This document shows positions 12,156 through 24,286 of a DNA stretch of 64,000 nt, piece by piece; position 1 is the first letter of the stretch; every line of letters begins with the position of its first letter. Location: positions 24,738,001-24,802,000 of the forward strand of contig OX637295.1 in assembly GCA_951799445.1 (NCBI GenBank), given 5' to 3'. The notes below the pieces were generated by a model. The model saw nothing but the letters and a program-made list of their open reading frames with translations, made no database searches and was not told the DNA's origin. This DNA is from Pseudisothecium myosuroides. Lineage: Eukaryota > Streptophyta > Bryopsida > Hypnales > Lembophyllaceae. Both the position numbers and the translations under genes were made by a program.

Positions 12156-12900
12156 TAGACCCACGCTCTTCTTTACGGAGTCTCGTGTACATAGGCTGTA
12201 CGTTTTGGACAAGTTTTACAAATACAGTATGTCACAAGTAGGAGCTTATGGGAAAATTATCTCGGGTTACTTTTTCACTTTGATAGTTTAGCGTGACAAT
12301 GTGATTTTCTATAGGCATTTTCACCTCGATTTTTTACAGAATCTCTTTCTTAAATCCATAAACTACTGGCATACCAAAATGTAGATTTTGTTAGTTGCCT
12401 TGATTATTGGCATTTTCCGTTGCTTCCAAAGAGGACGTTAGAAATGAAGTTCAACTTATGTTTAATTTTTCTTGACAAGATAGATCTAAGATTAGATTGT
12501 ATTGAATTTTGTACATTGTAACATGCAATGGACTCACTTAGAATGAAATCCCGTCCCACTTGGACAAAATCTAATGGATTTATAGACAAGCCCAATTTTG
12601 TTAACGTTGAGAAAGTTGCATTTTAAAACACTCACTTGATTTTGTTCATTTTTGTGATGGGACTTTTCTAGTAGACGAAATAGCAAAATTTGGATACCGG
12701 ACCCAGTTCTATGAGTTGATTGAACTTGTCATCATGTGGAACAAAATTTCAATTTTTTGAACGAAATGTTTATAGGAACTCCTAAGTATTTAGTGGTTAA
12801 CGCTTAGGTCTTGTAGGTCTTGTGATATGCAGGCTGATGTCTAAGTTAGCTCTGTTTCCAAGCATGCAACATCTGGATGTGGCTGGGGGTACAGGTACAT

Positions 12901-13200
12901 GTTGCCCCGGTGACATTTCGGGACACCTTGATAGGTTGAGTCCATTTAGCATTGGTTTCTACTAGTACCTGGTCATTCCGTTTGCAACATCTTCTCTTTT
13001 CGAGTTTGTAGATTTTGATGCCTTTGTACCTAAAGCTTTGTATGCCTTCGATGATTTTGCTTCTCCAAATTTTTTTAATGTTTTGAACGAAATTGGAGGT
13101 GTCTGCTTAGATTTCTGTAGTGTAAGTGCTCGGGAGTATTTAAACTACCATGACGTTAGACTGGGAATCTGCGTGCAAGAGATGTTGCGTTCCGTGTTGT
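12901..13200. other. Decayed sequence 3' of the COQ5 fragment
   Basis: No further COQ5 exon is recognisable and there is no other feature. Confidence 0.3.
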
Positions 13201-13710
13201 GGATGCAATTCATGTGAAATTTGGCATACATTTTATCAATATAAAAATGATCTCATGCCAAAAATTTAATGGTAAAATGTTTTTTTTCCAGCCCTTGGGA
13301 TAGTGTCAAAGTTGGTAGTAGTGAAACTTTTCTCACAACTATACGCATTGGTAGAACTAGTATATCTTTTTTTGTATAAATCTTTTGAACTTGAAAGTTG
13401 GTACACATGTAATTAACATAGAGATGATTTCATCCTATAAATTTCATGGTAAATAAACTATTTTTCAACCCTTGGGATAGTGTCAAAGTTGGTAGTAGTG
13501 AAATTGTTTCTCACAACTACACACATTGGTATATTTCGAATATCTTTTTTGTGTAAATCATTTGGCCTTGAAATTTGGCACACATATAATTAACTTAAAA
13601 ATAATGATGTAGTAAAAATTTCATGGTCAAAAATCAGTTCTTGAACCCTTAGGAGGTTGTCAAAGTTGGCAGATGTGAAATTTCCTTCCCTTCAATTTCA
13701 AAAACGCCAT
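13200..13710. repeat. Three tandem copies of a roughly 170-bp unit
   Basis: Each unit contains 'cccttgggatagtgtcaaag' or a close variant (about 13296, 13466 and 13638) followed by 'gtagtgaaa...tctcacaact' and 'cacattggta'. The third copy is the most diverged. The array ends where duplication copy B begins. There is no coding potential. Confidence 0.75.
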
Positions 13711-13734
13711 TTTGAATGGTACCCCATTGTATAT

Positions 13735-16311
13735 TGTCCATAAAGTCCATAGCAATGCCTTGTTTAAAAAGAAGGTAAGATCAAATAACTGACTTGATTG
13801 TTGGTTGCAGTAAAAGCACCTCCAAACCATGATTGACATCCTACTACACTTGGATGTTGGTGCTAGACATTGTGAATCAAATTTCTTAGAAATAATCCAC
13901 CATACTTGAGTTTGATATGAATTCTAATCAATTTCAAATGACAACTCATCACTCCAAATAACCAACTTTCATTGTTGTACTATCCAATTCTTGTGCTCTT
14001 ATACAAAGGCTAACCTCTGTTCCTTGCGTCTTTGGTTTTTTATAGGTGGCTTCTTTGTAATTCATTGCGTTTGTGGTTCAATAAAGGTGGCTTTTTTGCA
14101 ATTCAGTTGTCAAATCCAAGGTCATGCGCTTCTTTCCTTATAGTATTGGTGCTCATTGGAATTGGCAAGTTATCAAGTTCAAGAAGGGGCACACAACAAC
14201 TCTTGACAATCTCATGTCTAGGAATTCTTTGATCACGTTCCTGTAGCTTTTGTAGATGTCTTGATGTTTTGCAATATGTATAGAGTCTTGCTCTCATTAT
14301 CTTTTTGAGAATAATGATATAGTCTTTTTTTATTTACCATTTACATTTGAAATTTGGCTCAAAGAGGACCTAGACATGCTCATTCCTACGTGGTCATACC
14401 TTGCTCTTCTTACATTAAGAAGTAACTTGCCATGTTGCTATTCAAGATAACTCATAATTGCATTGTTATATGACACACTCAACAATTCTATGAGCTAGTA
14501 TGTCAACAACTATAGCATAACAAACAATCAAAATGTGTAGCAAAATTTGTTGTAAAAACAAGTAGGTATATATTACCATCTCAAATCAATACATCTACTC
14601 ATCTTCATCACATTGCAACCAAAGTTTAGTGAGTAGTATATTTACAAAGCTCTCCATTTCACAATCATCGCTTCAGTGCTCCGAAAGCTTCACTTGCCAC
14701 CTACTACTAAACAAGCTCTATGACACATGTAGTTTCCATTCTTGAAGTAGGTGACTCAAGTAATTCATCTATGCATTCTTAAATATCTAGACTTTTTAAT
14801 TCCAAATTATCATATATGATTCAGCTACCTAATTTGAGTAAGAACATCCCCACAGCTGAGATGTGGAAGATGGGCGCCAAACAAGGATTTGTTGTGGTTT
14901 GGTGTGCCACCATTTCGATTGAAGAATCACGGCCCCACAGGAAGACTCGCCAAGTGGTCAAAAAGTGCTTCATACTTCTTAATTTATTATTTTAAGAAGA
15001 ATCTCTTTAACTTTTGAAGAGAAGCTTTTTAAAGGTGGGAGTCAAAAGACTATTAAATAGCTTGGCGAGCCACGTTCAAGACTCTCCGTTTGCCCGTGCC
15101 TTCTTCATTTTTTGAAGTGGCCGGGCGTATTTTTGCACTTGGCGTACATGCCATGGGGCAATTTCTAAGCCACAGCCCACCCATTGCCCATATTGAGTAC
15201 CTTTGGTGCCTTGCTGTAGGGTTGCTCTAACAAGGTCAATCATCTTCACACATATGTGGATGGTGCCCTGGACTGGATTGCATCAATGATCCCATAACTA
15301 GTTTGTAGAATTTAGTGCAATATGCTACCTTTAAGACAAACATGCATCAACTTTGGCTACCTTGAGAGTGAGTAGTATCAAAGAAAAAAACAAAAGAAAG
15401 AAAGGATTTTGCAAGTTGTGAAGAATTTTTGGGAGTACTATAACACAAACTAACTAAATAGATGCTAATTCTAATGTGGAGGAAGTTGCAAATTGGCTAT
15501 CAAATTCTATTGTTTGTTGCAGTTTTGGCTAAAATGTCTTTATTAAAGGCCCTTTTCTACAATGTACTGGTAGCGCAAGGATTTTTTTGGTAGAAACTCA
15601 GCTAGTTTTAGCCAGTTTAGGGATCGCTGGACTGCATAGTGCAATGTCCTGTTGCAATTTGCACTTAGACTAGAATGTCTGAACAAAAGAGTTAACTTCT
15701 GTGCCGTTCAATGTCCTGGAAGACCAAAGTACCTCATTGGAAAAGCGTTGGTGTGAATAGTATATGCTTACAGAACGAAACTGCAAGTTGTTGTGCCGAA
15801 TTGCAGGACAATCTTCTCTCACGGAGACTAGCACTGTTCATTCCGAAGTTTCTTTCGCTCGAGGAAGTTGTGACACTCACGAATGCAAAGAGAATCATCC
15901 TCACGGAGACTAGCACTGTTGATTGAAAAGTGTGTTTCGTTCGAGGAAGTTGAGTCACTCATGAAGGCATTAGTCATGGCTTTCTCGAATCATGGAGAGC
16001 ATGAGGCCTTGGGATTACAAAATGGTAGCAGAAAATGAATCTGAAGGTGTTATTTCAGAATTCCTACACCAGTCCAAAAGTTCACTATACAAAATTTATC
16101 CCTGCCATTCATGATAGTGAAGACAGAAGATTAACTCAAAGACAGATTGGCGAGTCCCCAAGTCGCTCTCTGCATTTGAAACTGCCGTGAGCATGGGCCA
16201 GCGGGCTGAGAAACACCAACAGGCCTAAAACGAGCAGCAGGCTGAGGAACATATTCAAAGGCAGCTTGGGGTTCATCATCATTTGAATCCTCCTCCATAA
16301 GGGCTTGATGT
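13735..16311. repeat. Segmental duplication, copy B (contains the live gene end)
   Basis: Partner of copy A. Collinear identity runs from here to 16311, where copy A is truncated. Copy B carries two inserts absent from copy A: a 386-bp TAA-flanked element at 14842 and about 300 bp of extra sequence around 15300-15620. Its right end includes the last exon and trailer of the zinc-finger gene. Confidence 0.85.
14842..15227. mobile_element. PIF/Harbinger-type MITE, 386 bp, TAA target duplication
   Basis: TAA stands at 14839-14841 and 15228-15230. The ends are GAACATCCCCACAG and, inverted, GAGCAACCCTACAG (11 of 14 match). Copy A gives the empty site: it reads straight from 'aatttgaataa' into 'caaggtcaatc' with a single TAA. 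A 3-bp TAA duplication with GAGCA-type ends fits Tourist/Harbinger elements. Confidence 0.85.
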
Positions 16312-17791
16312 CTCCTCCCCTTGAAGTGGTTGATGAGGTCATTCTTACCGGTACAGGTGATGTTACATAAGCTGAAGGATGCCACATAAATTTACAATTA
16401 AATTCAAGTAAATATGGAATCGGTCCATGTGGTCCATGCATTTGATTGATCAACTCAGAAGTAGATGCTAAAGAAAGAAGCTCTATTACATCATAAGTCC
16501 CTGCAAAAAACTACAAGAGCTGGATCCAATCAATAGGAGTACTCATGGAACTCCGAAATTCGAACTTTGAAACCAGCGTGCTAACCTGCAGTGGTATGCC
16601 TTCGGACTAATCACCAATTGGCCTGACGCCGAGGTTCCAGCATATCGAACCGCAGTCCTACGGCCATCATCCTCCCCTTGCTCCATCCTATCGGCATCTT
16701 TCTTCCCATTGAAATGAAGCCGAAGCCAATGCTCAGAGGAGCAGGTGATCATGCAAAGTCTGCAAAACCCATCATCATGATCATGGAGACTACCAACTTT
16801 GGAGTTCGTAGTAATTATATAATACTAAAAGAAACCTTTGCAATGCCATCTCTCCAGAGAGAAATTGAGTCTGCTCTCTTACCCGCAGGCGTAGTACATG
16901 CGACCGGTTCTGGTTCGTACATGTCTCTCTGAGACTTGCTGAAGGCTTGTATGTCTTGGCAATGGCAGAACACCGTTACCTTGCGATACAGTTCCTTGAG
17001 CAGCTTTCCTCTCCTGGAATGTTTCAACGCATGAGGATCCAATACTAAATCTTGAGCTGAGCACGACATGAGAGGAACACAACAACTGACAGCAGTTCGA
17101 TGGTAGAAGTTAAAAGAGCAATGACGTCCACCGTAGAGAATGAGATACCACACTGCAGTTCGCTCAAGCCTTTGAAACCCTGACCTCATTCCCAAATGCC
17201 GCAGCATTACCTTACCAGGAAATTGAAATTGTATTTGAAATTGCAAGCACTATCATCTTTCAACATCACTGCGAACATCACTCACATGCGCAGAGCGACA
17301 TTTCAATATGCTACCTGCATTAGGGGAAATTCGCTGCGGACTTCACCTACGTGTTTACGCTCCTGATAAAATACTTCTGAAAGTCCAAAATCCAGAAACT
17401 CCATAAATATCCTTAACAAGAAATTTGCACACCAGACACATGCGGCCACGTAAACGAGGCGTGGAAGTGTCCGGTCACGAAGAAACATAAAAATGTCTTT
17501 ACAAGAACGGTGGAGCGACGACGAACCGGCGCGGTCCGCATCACGACGCGCGACAAGCGCTGAGGCAGCAGCAATTATACGGAGGGCATCCCCAGGTAAA
17601 ATGTTCGCATCAATAACTAGGTCTTGCTTGGTGGCCAGCTTCAGCACATCCACCGTATCATAGCGATTCTCCAGGAGCTGCTCCAGGTATTTCCTAGCGC
17701 GGGTGTCGTCAAGGCCCTCCACCTCCCGCAAGAACAGCCACAGGGAGCTCCAGAGTTTGAACTCGTACTTTTTATTCCACCACTCTGCCAT
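16131..17791 (-). CDS. Zinc-finger protein with SAM-like N-terminal exon; tandem matrin/U1-type C2H2 fingers
   Basis: The first visible exon starts at MAEWWNKKYEFKLWSS (ATG at 17791). It holds a SAM-like helical block (WLFLREVEGLDDTRARKYLE through DLVIDANILPGDALRIIAAA), then a hydrophobic segment near LPRLVYVAACVWCANFLLRI. The next recognisable exon ends at 16883 with YYAC plus two bases. The following exon (16586-16759) completes C-G-L-C-M-I-T-C...H-F-N-G-K-K-D, a matrin/U1-type finger whose last histidine is Asp. The last exon (16131-16371) completes C-S-L-C-N-I-T-C...H-F-K-G-R-R-H, an intact finger, then an acidic and proline-rich tail ending NLSLS. Both finger introns are phase 2 and split the finger at the same codon, so the fingers arose by exon duplication. 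Such fingers bind double-stranded or structured RNA in other proteins; the role here is unknown. Exon joins between 16.88 and 17.3 kb are unresolved. Confidence 0.6.
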
Positions 17792-17849
17792 CCTGAAATC
17801 CACCTACAATGCGAGAGTGTGAGCAATGCAGCTATGCCGTCACCTCAAA

Positions 17850-18299
17850 GAGACTCATCAACCAAGCACACACCAGTGCCAAACAGCAGCACTATTGCTT
17901 CAATTGATTAAAGGATGCGAGCAACAAAGAATTGAAACCTGCGCAGATCTCTTCACCTGACACATCCTTTGAAAATCGAGATCAAACATTCCCTCGTCTT
18001 GATGTCAGTGCCCTAATCTTTGAGAAGACGACCGTACTACACGCCGCATTTCGTTCGGCAACGTCCGAGTTTAGCAAGCTATCTTGATTGGCATCTAGAG
18101 CGCCGCACTGGCGCACAGGCAGACGTCCAGCGAAGACGGCGGCTCCATTCATCAATGTGGAAGATGGAGACTAGTACCGGTACCGGTCTCTGGCCCGTTA
18201 CGCTGTCCGGGAATTTATTGACAGTTCTCCCATGCATTTGACGCAGGACGTTAAAGTGGTCATTCGAAGTCTGCGTCCTGCGGCTGTCCTCCCCTTGTC
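17850..18299. other. Probable promoter region of the zinc-finger gene
   Basis: GC-richer than the spacer on either side and directly upstream of the minus-strand gene. The short frames are not convincing and no TATA or other element is certain. Confidence 0.3.
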
Positions 18300-18312
18300 A
18301 AGGGTAAATGTA

Positions 18313-18415
18313 GTCATGTGTCCTTGTTTCCCCCGTCAGGCCACTTGTGGCTGATGGGTCTTGTATTTTACCTCTTTGCAATGAAACTTGCTTTCATTTT
18401 GTTTCAAAAAAAAAA
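18313..18415 (+). mobile_element. 5'-truncated LINE (or SINE) tail with target duplication
   Basis: About 103 bp ending in a run of 12 A. It is bounded by an identical 13-bp repeat, AAGGGTAAATGTA, at 18300-18312 and 18416-18428. The tail before the A run (…TTGCAATGAAACTTGCTTTC…) looks like the 3' end of a plant non-LTR element. The direct repeats plus poly-A show target-primed reverse transcription. Confidence 0.85.
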
Positions 18416-18429
18416 AAGGGTAAATGTAA

Positions 18430-19502
18430 AAAACTATCTCTGTTTTGTGGTTGCTTAGTGTCCGGCGTTTTTCACCTCTTCTAAGTTTAAGGTAGTTTGC
18501 TCTAAAAGCAAGCGGCCTTCAAATAGACCCTATATTTAGGTCTGAAATGGACATTAGGTGATCCTTAAATGGACCTCTCAAGCCATTGAGAGAATCGAGA
18601 GAAAAACATTATTTATTGCAGGAGCCAATCATTGCCCTTCATTTACTCAAATCACTTTAGAAGTTACAAGTGGTTAGATTTTAGAAGACCTAGGGTCACA
18701 AATAGGTGCCTACAACAATTTTTTTTGAAAATTCATAAGTAATTCAAAAATGATTCAAAAAATATGAAACCACTTGTGTAACGTTCCACATCCATTTTTC
18801 TTTCTCTGAAAAATGATCCAAAAAAATTTCTACTCATAGAAACCTGTGAAAAAGGCAGATCAGCCCTTAAATGGTCGCTTTTAGGCCATACTACCTTACT
18901 GGCTCTGTTCTTCACCTCTCCCAACTAATTTGGGGCCTTTGATTCCAAATTTCCAAATTCTATCATGGGTGGCAATTTAAAAAATTCCACCGTTTTCCTC
19001 AAGGATAAAACTGCAGACTTCACATGACCACTTTAGATTTCAAATTTGAATTCCAAATTTCCAAATTTTATCATGGGTGGCAAACAAAAAATTTGAGTGT
19101 TTTCCTTAGGTGGAAAGCTGCATCTAGACTTCAAATGACCACTTTAACGTCCTGCACATTTGATTATCATACATAGGACTCATAAAAGATAACTCCTAAA
19201 CAGATATCTAAGGTTGCCTAGGAAGAAGATGGATGTAGATTTGGAGGTTTTGAGGGGAAATAAATTCTAGGTTGACTAGAGTAATATGAACAAAAGTTTG
19301 AGATTGCACGACTTAGGTGTAAAAAATTTATTAAGAATTTTTGCAGTTCAGTGCATTAATAGACAAAAATATTTGAAATTGTGATTTCTCAACAATTTTG
19401 CAATGGTTTAGTATATTGTCAGGGAATGTATTTCCAACTATTTGATATTGCAATATTTTTATAATAATTTAGGCATAGGTATTATGTATATGCTACAATG
19501 GT
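18430..19502. repeat. Spacer with a 107-bp direct duplication
   Basis: 'ccaaatttccaaatt(c/t)tatc' with the following 'atgggtggca' occurs near 18943 and again near 19051, each followed by a diverged but recognisable run ending 'atgaccactt'. No gene is visible. Confidence 0.55.
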
Positions 19503-19506
19503 ATAA

Positions 19507-20159
19507 CCCCGAAATGCATGAGGCACCAAATTTGGTGTCAAAATATTTTGAAGTTAAATAAAAGCTAGCCAAGTTATTATTTTTTATACTTTGTATTTTT
19601 GAAAAAATATTTTTGAAGTTTTTTTATAGAATCAAAAATCAAATTTTGAAAATGAATGATTATGATTTTTCTATTCAAGATTTTGTGCAAGGGTGTCCAT
19701 TGCAAATCTTGATTTTCTAGTGTTGAAGGCTTTTAAAAAGTGGAGCTTCAAATATACTAGATCTTGGAGAAAAAACACATTAAAATTCATTTAAAAAAAT
19801 TGTAGAGTAGATTTTGAAAAAATGTAAATTGATTGGGGTTATATATGTTATATCCTTTAACCTCAAATTTTTTGGAGACCAATTTTTTAGATTAAACATG
19901 CAAAAATAGGATTGAAAGACTTTAAATCACTTCCGTAGTTTTAACACCCTTATGATCAAATATTATAATCTTTCAATCCATAAATTATATTGTTGTATTT
20001 TCTTTCCCCATGTAATCTCTAACATGTCTACTTTGAATTTGTACAATTACAATAAAAAAAATTATAATTTTTTTTCTGAAAACTTATCAAAATGTTGACT
20101 TTTTGTTCAATTTAGAGCAAATTCCAATAAGCTCAAAAAAGGCCTTGGGCATTTAGGGG
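19507..20159. mobile_element. TTAA-flanked TIR element (c), 653 bp
   Basis: The right TTAA is at 20160-20163; the left one has mutated to ATAA (19503-19506). The left end is CCCCGAAATGCATGAGGC; the right end, inverted, is CCCCTAAATGCCCAAGGC. It is the same subfamily as 49291-49926, in opposite orientation, and the interiors align along their length. Confidence 0.75.
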
Positions 20160-20163
20160 TTAA

Positions 20164-22416
20164 GGGAAAGCATAAAAACGCTACAATAATCGATGTTGTG
20201 TTGGAACCACTAATTCTTGTTGTTGTGAGTTCATATAAGAAATTCTTCATTTTAAACAATTTTTTTCTCATTCCAACAGTGCTAGTATGTGAGCCCAAGA
20301 ATGTAAGCTTGTGAGCATTGAGCCTACAATATAGGTATCTATGATATGGATACCACACACTATAGAAGGTGCATGTATCATAAACACCTATAATATGGAT
20401 ATTTGTAACATATTATACCCTAAAATCATAGACGGTTTCTATTGTATATACACCTACAACATAGGTGTGTAGTATTCTAGGCCCACGGTCTCACATTCCT
20501 ATGCTCACATAATAGCAACCCTCATTGCTAAAGAATAGAAAAACATTATTTTTTAACAATGTGAAGTCCTGACTTTGGATACTCAAACAATGGATCTCGC
20601 TTGAAAATTTTGAGGGCATGTTCCTCTACTAGGATTGCATTTGTTTGTCAAGGTTGTCTAAAAGTAGTACATACTTTCTTCTCTACATGCATGCAAAGAA
20701 AGGTTAGCTCTCTTGTACACATATTTTAGACATTCAAAAATATATTTCTACCATTTCTTTGGTAAAATCTCATCTCCACTAAGTTACTAAGAATGGCCTA
20801 TTTTGTTCAAACCTTCTAGATGTTTTCAATATTTTTAACAATTTAAACATCAAAGTATCTATTTACCTAAAATTTTCCATTAACTTGTTTTGTACATAAC
20901 TTTTGAATTTTTTTTGTAGGCCTAAGATTTTCAATATACAATACTTGTAGTGATGTATTAATTTTCCATTATTCTATTTATTTTTAGATTTTTTTCAAAA
21001 TGCACCATTACACTTAGTACTACCCTTCAAATTTCACTCGAAATGCAACAAAACTAGCATATATTTTGTATTTGTATTGTTTATGAGAAAAATGAACCTT
21101 GTCAACGTAGATTATTAATCTTGATAAAAGTCTAAATTTTAATGTATGGATGGTCGCTCTTTTAGAAAATCAATTGAATTCAAATTTAGCATAATATGCA
21201 AGTTGTAATCTATTGATTTTGTGAAGTTTTCACAAATATTTGAGAAGTTGTCCAAAAATAGTATCTACACCTAAAACAAACACTTTTTTTTAAATTTCAA
21301 ACAAGCATCCATAAATATAATTGGGAGGAAAAGATCACATCACAATATATGTTAGCAAATGAAATTGGAAGTGAGTGCAATTGATGTGAGAACTTTCAAA
21401 GGTCATATGAATAAACAACAAATTTTGAATGTTGAATTTAAAAAAATACCTACTATTGACAGTAAGCTATCTTTGATCAAACCTCCTTGAAATACTTTAG
21501 TTTTTATTGGTTGCTTCAAAAAACTCTTCAACTTACAATTGGATACTTTTGAAAACTAGTATTAAATTTGAAAATACACTTTACTAAAATTTAGTCATTG
21601 AAATGGTCACTCAAATTTTTTTTTAGTTGGTAGCAAACAAGATGGTGTTGCAAAAAGGTGAAGATACCTTTGTGGATATGAAAAAAGGAATGAGGTAAAA
21701 CAGACAACCTTAAATATTTTCAATGTTGGAATGGAAGAACCATTAGTTGCCAAAAAAAAAGGATAAGTATTTTGAAACCTTGTCTTCAATTACAAAGCAT
21801 GAAGATGAGGTAACGATGTACTTCCAACAAGAAAATTGTTGTTGTAGAATGCAAATTATACTTGGTGAGATGGCATGTTTTAATTAATGATAACAACCTC
21901 CAACAAATGGGAATAACTACTCTTAAATTGTTATAAGGTGGGCACCCTAGATGCATCAGTGACCCTAAACCACCATCTTTGCTTTGTGTACATTTCTAAA
22001 CCAATTATACACCTAAGTATGTGGAAGAAACTATTTTAGAGTCAAAAATTGTCCCTTCATAACTTTTGCACACAATATCCAAATGTTGTGTTCTTTAATA
22101 CCTTGGAACCTCCTTTCACTTGCCAATAAGAAAATATGAAATTTTGACCAGTCTAATAATAGTAACTAAGCACAGTAGCAAAAAATGGCAGTGTTGGGGT
22201 ACCCACCTTACAAGAAATGACTCATAAATGCTCTCAAATATGAAAGGGTGGAAGTTACGAAGAGGCATGGTTTGAAAAGGCAAAACAATTTCGATCGTGC
22301 AACCAACAGTCTCTAAAGTTGTGAACAATCGGGCCATGCCATCTCTACAGCGATGGAAGCGTGTTTATGGGATTCAATGCACAAGACTTCGCTATTGATC
22401 GCAAATCGAGTGAGCT
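20164..22416. other. AT-rich spacer upstream of the SET gene
   Basis: No gene or clear element. The last 200 bases before 22417 are the presumed promoter; their terminal piece ('cttcgctattgatc...') is duplicated in the antisense fragment at 34.99 kb. Confidence 0.4.
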
Positions 22417-24286
22417 ATGAAGCCATTCAGTGACGGTTGGATGAAGCAGGACGACCTTCAAACAGAGCAGCCGCAAAAATTGTCCGCGCGATTAGAGCGC
22501 ACATGGACGCCCCAATGGAGCTCGGCCTCAAAACCACGCCCCGATCCCAAAGGAACGCATCAGGGGAGAGCGCGAGCGGCCACAATGGCTGTCGACACGC
22601 GCCTCAAAGGGGATCGGAAGTTGTTGCACGCCAACCCGGATGTCAGTGTGCCGCTCGCACGCGTTTCTTGCGAGTGCAGGTTGCAAGGGAGCCGAACGTG
22701 TACTGCGAATTGCCCCTGCTTGATCAAATGGAAGAGCTGCGGGGTGGAGTGTGAGTGCCACGGCTTCTGCTGCAACAGTTTCTTTCATACGCCCCGTCTG
22801 AGTATCCGCAACGGCGCGCTGGAGGAGGAGCTTTACACCAAGTCCGACCTACCGCGCTACCGGATCGCCTTTGTGGTGTGCGGGAGGATTATGACGGTTC
22901 CCGAATATTGGCGCTATCATGAGAAGCTACTTCATCGAACTGTGCGGCACTATGGATTTGCTGTTTCTTGGCCCGGGGCTTGTCATGGCCTTCCCGGAAA
23001 CCCTGACTTGAATAAGTACACGGTTGATCCGTTTGATGACATGACGGGCGCCGTTAACCATAGCTGCGAACCTAATGTTGTCTTAGAAGCGTGGTAAGTG
23101 CTGGCCGGGGTTCTAGTCTAGTATGTTGTTTTGGAGAAAGGGAGGAATATTTAGAGGCCAATGTTTGATTGATTGTATCCTGTTTGTATTTGATCATAAT
23201 TACTGAATTCGGCGTTCAAGAAAGTTTAGTAATGTTCTTCAATTACATTTGAGAGGTTACTTAGAGCTCAAGAACAGCAAAGAACACAGGATCTTGAATA
23301 AGGATAGGCAGAAATCCAAGACTACAGTAGTTAGTAAGAACGGTGTCCTAAAGACTCCACCGCTCTTCTTCATAATATTTAATGCAATTTGACTGCTATG
23401 CAGCTGGGCAAACGGAAAGTTGTATTGCGTAGGGCGAACGGCGCGCAACATTATGGCCAAGGAGTCTCTCACTGTTGATTACAAGTGAGTATTCAGAACT
23501 CCGTGCAGTGTGTACATATGTTAAGAAACGTGACAATGAGGGTGAGGCTTTTTGAATTCCCCTGATTTCGATTTTCTTTCCAGGTGGAATGGAACCGGAA
23601 ACCCTCGTGAATTTGCCGAGATATGTCGCTGCAGAGAGGCGTTATGCCGTGGACTAATTGCGCAGAAAGACTGCTCGTTCTTTGAAATGAGCATATCACA
23701 TTATGATGGAGAAATTACTCGGCGACAGGAACAACACGCAATTACGGAGAAGACATTGCAACAGCTCTACGAAGAGCTTGCTGCAGCGAAACGAGTGGGA
23801 TCCAACACAGTGGACCTTGAAATGAACCTTATTCGGAAAGAGAATGAAAACGGGAAACTGAAAGCCAGTGTGGAGCTTATGATTGCAGCAGTAGCGCGAT
23901 CCAGGGCGTCTCTGTCTAAAGGCTCATGGATACCGACTGATCGCGTTGTAGAAACTCCGAAAGTGAAGAAAAGTCATATCTCGCCGATGAGAAAATTCCT
24001 GCAAAAGATTTGCTTTCTCATGGCGCGTGAGCGGAGAGAAAACCACGAGCAGCTTGCAAAGGTCACAATTGAGACGTCGGAGACGAATCCTTACTTCGTG
24101 CCCGACTCGGGACTCTCCTCCTATAGAACTGCTCCCGCTCCCAGTGCCAGGTCGTCGATGGAGAGACTTGGTTCCTGTACGCCTCGGAGCGTGTCTCATT
24201 CCGCTCGCGGACCTCCTGCTCCCCGCGGATCTCATGTCCCTCGCTTGGCATTACCACCGCGTCCGCGGCCCCCGTTTTGCAAGTAA
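22417..24286 (+). CDS. SET-domain protein (putative histone-lysine methyltransferase), three exons, about 486 aa
   Basis: Exons are 22417-23093, 23404-23484 and 23584-24286, with GT/AG borders in consistent phase (2, 2). Around residues 88-125 there is a Cys-rich pre-SET/AWS-like block (SCECRLQGSRTCTANCPC, then WKSCGVECECHGFCCNSFF). Around 213-220 comes the SET signature NHSCEPNV. Exon 2 supplies the second SET signature (ESLTVDY). Exon 3 opens with a post-SET cluster (ICRCREALCRG), then a heptad-like charged segment and a basic, Arg/Pro-rich tail. Motif order matches AWS-SET-postSET methyltransferases that act on histone H3 in the nucleus. The stretch between pre-SET and NHSC is divergent and I cannot see the usual GxG motif, so activity and substrate are uncertain. 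Base composition is more GC-rich than its flanks. Confidence 0.75.

Larger units (their letters stand above)
11073..12897 (+). pseudogene. COQ5: COQ5 (ubiquinone C-methyltransferase) pseudogene fragment, two exons
   Basis: The first exon piece (11085-about 11205) encodes [20 protein letters not shown] followed by [14 protein letters not shown], the conserved N-terminal region of the mitochondrial ubiquinone-biosynthesis methyltransferase COQ5. After DLMSG one G is missing relative to the expected frame. Restored by eye, the next codons would give LHHL, with a stop where tryptophan is expected, before a normal-looking donor (AAAGATAG/GTGC). The second exon starts at 12833 after an AG acceptor and encodes RLMSKLALFPSMQHLDVAGG-TG, the S-adenosylmethionine-binding motif I. 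The reading then degenerates. Intron position and phase agree between the two exons, so this is a duplicated gene piece, not a processed copy. The rest of the methyltransferase is absent. The frameshift, the nonsense codon and the truncation mark it as dead. Confidence 0.8.
11073..12900 (-). other. Strand note: COQ5 fragment is on the plus strand (see next entry)
   Basis: No minus-strand gene is supported here apart from the solo LTR in the COQ5 intron. The small minus-strand frame at 11173-11373 is a shadow. Confidence 0.2.

Noticed and set aside
16815..17246. 143-codon minus-strand frame between the zinc-finger exons
   Set aside because: It runs through the exon-intron border at 16883 in a frame that does not join the finger; another frame supplies the Cys needed by the finger.
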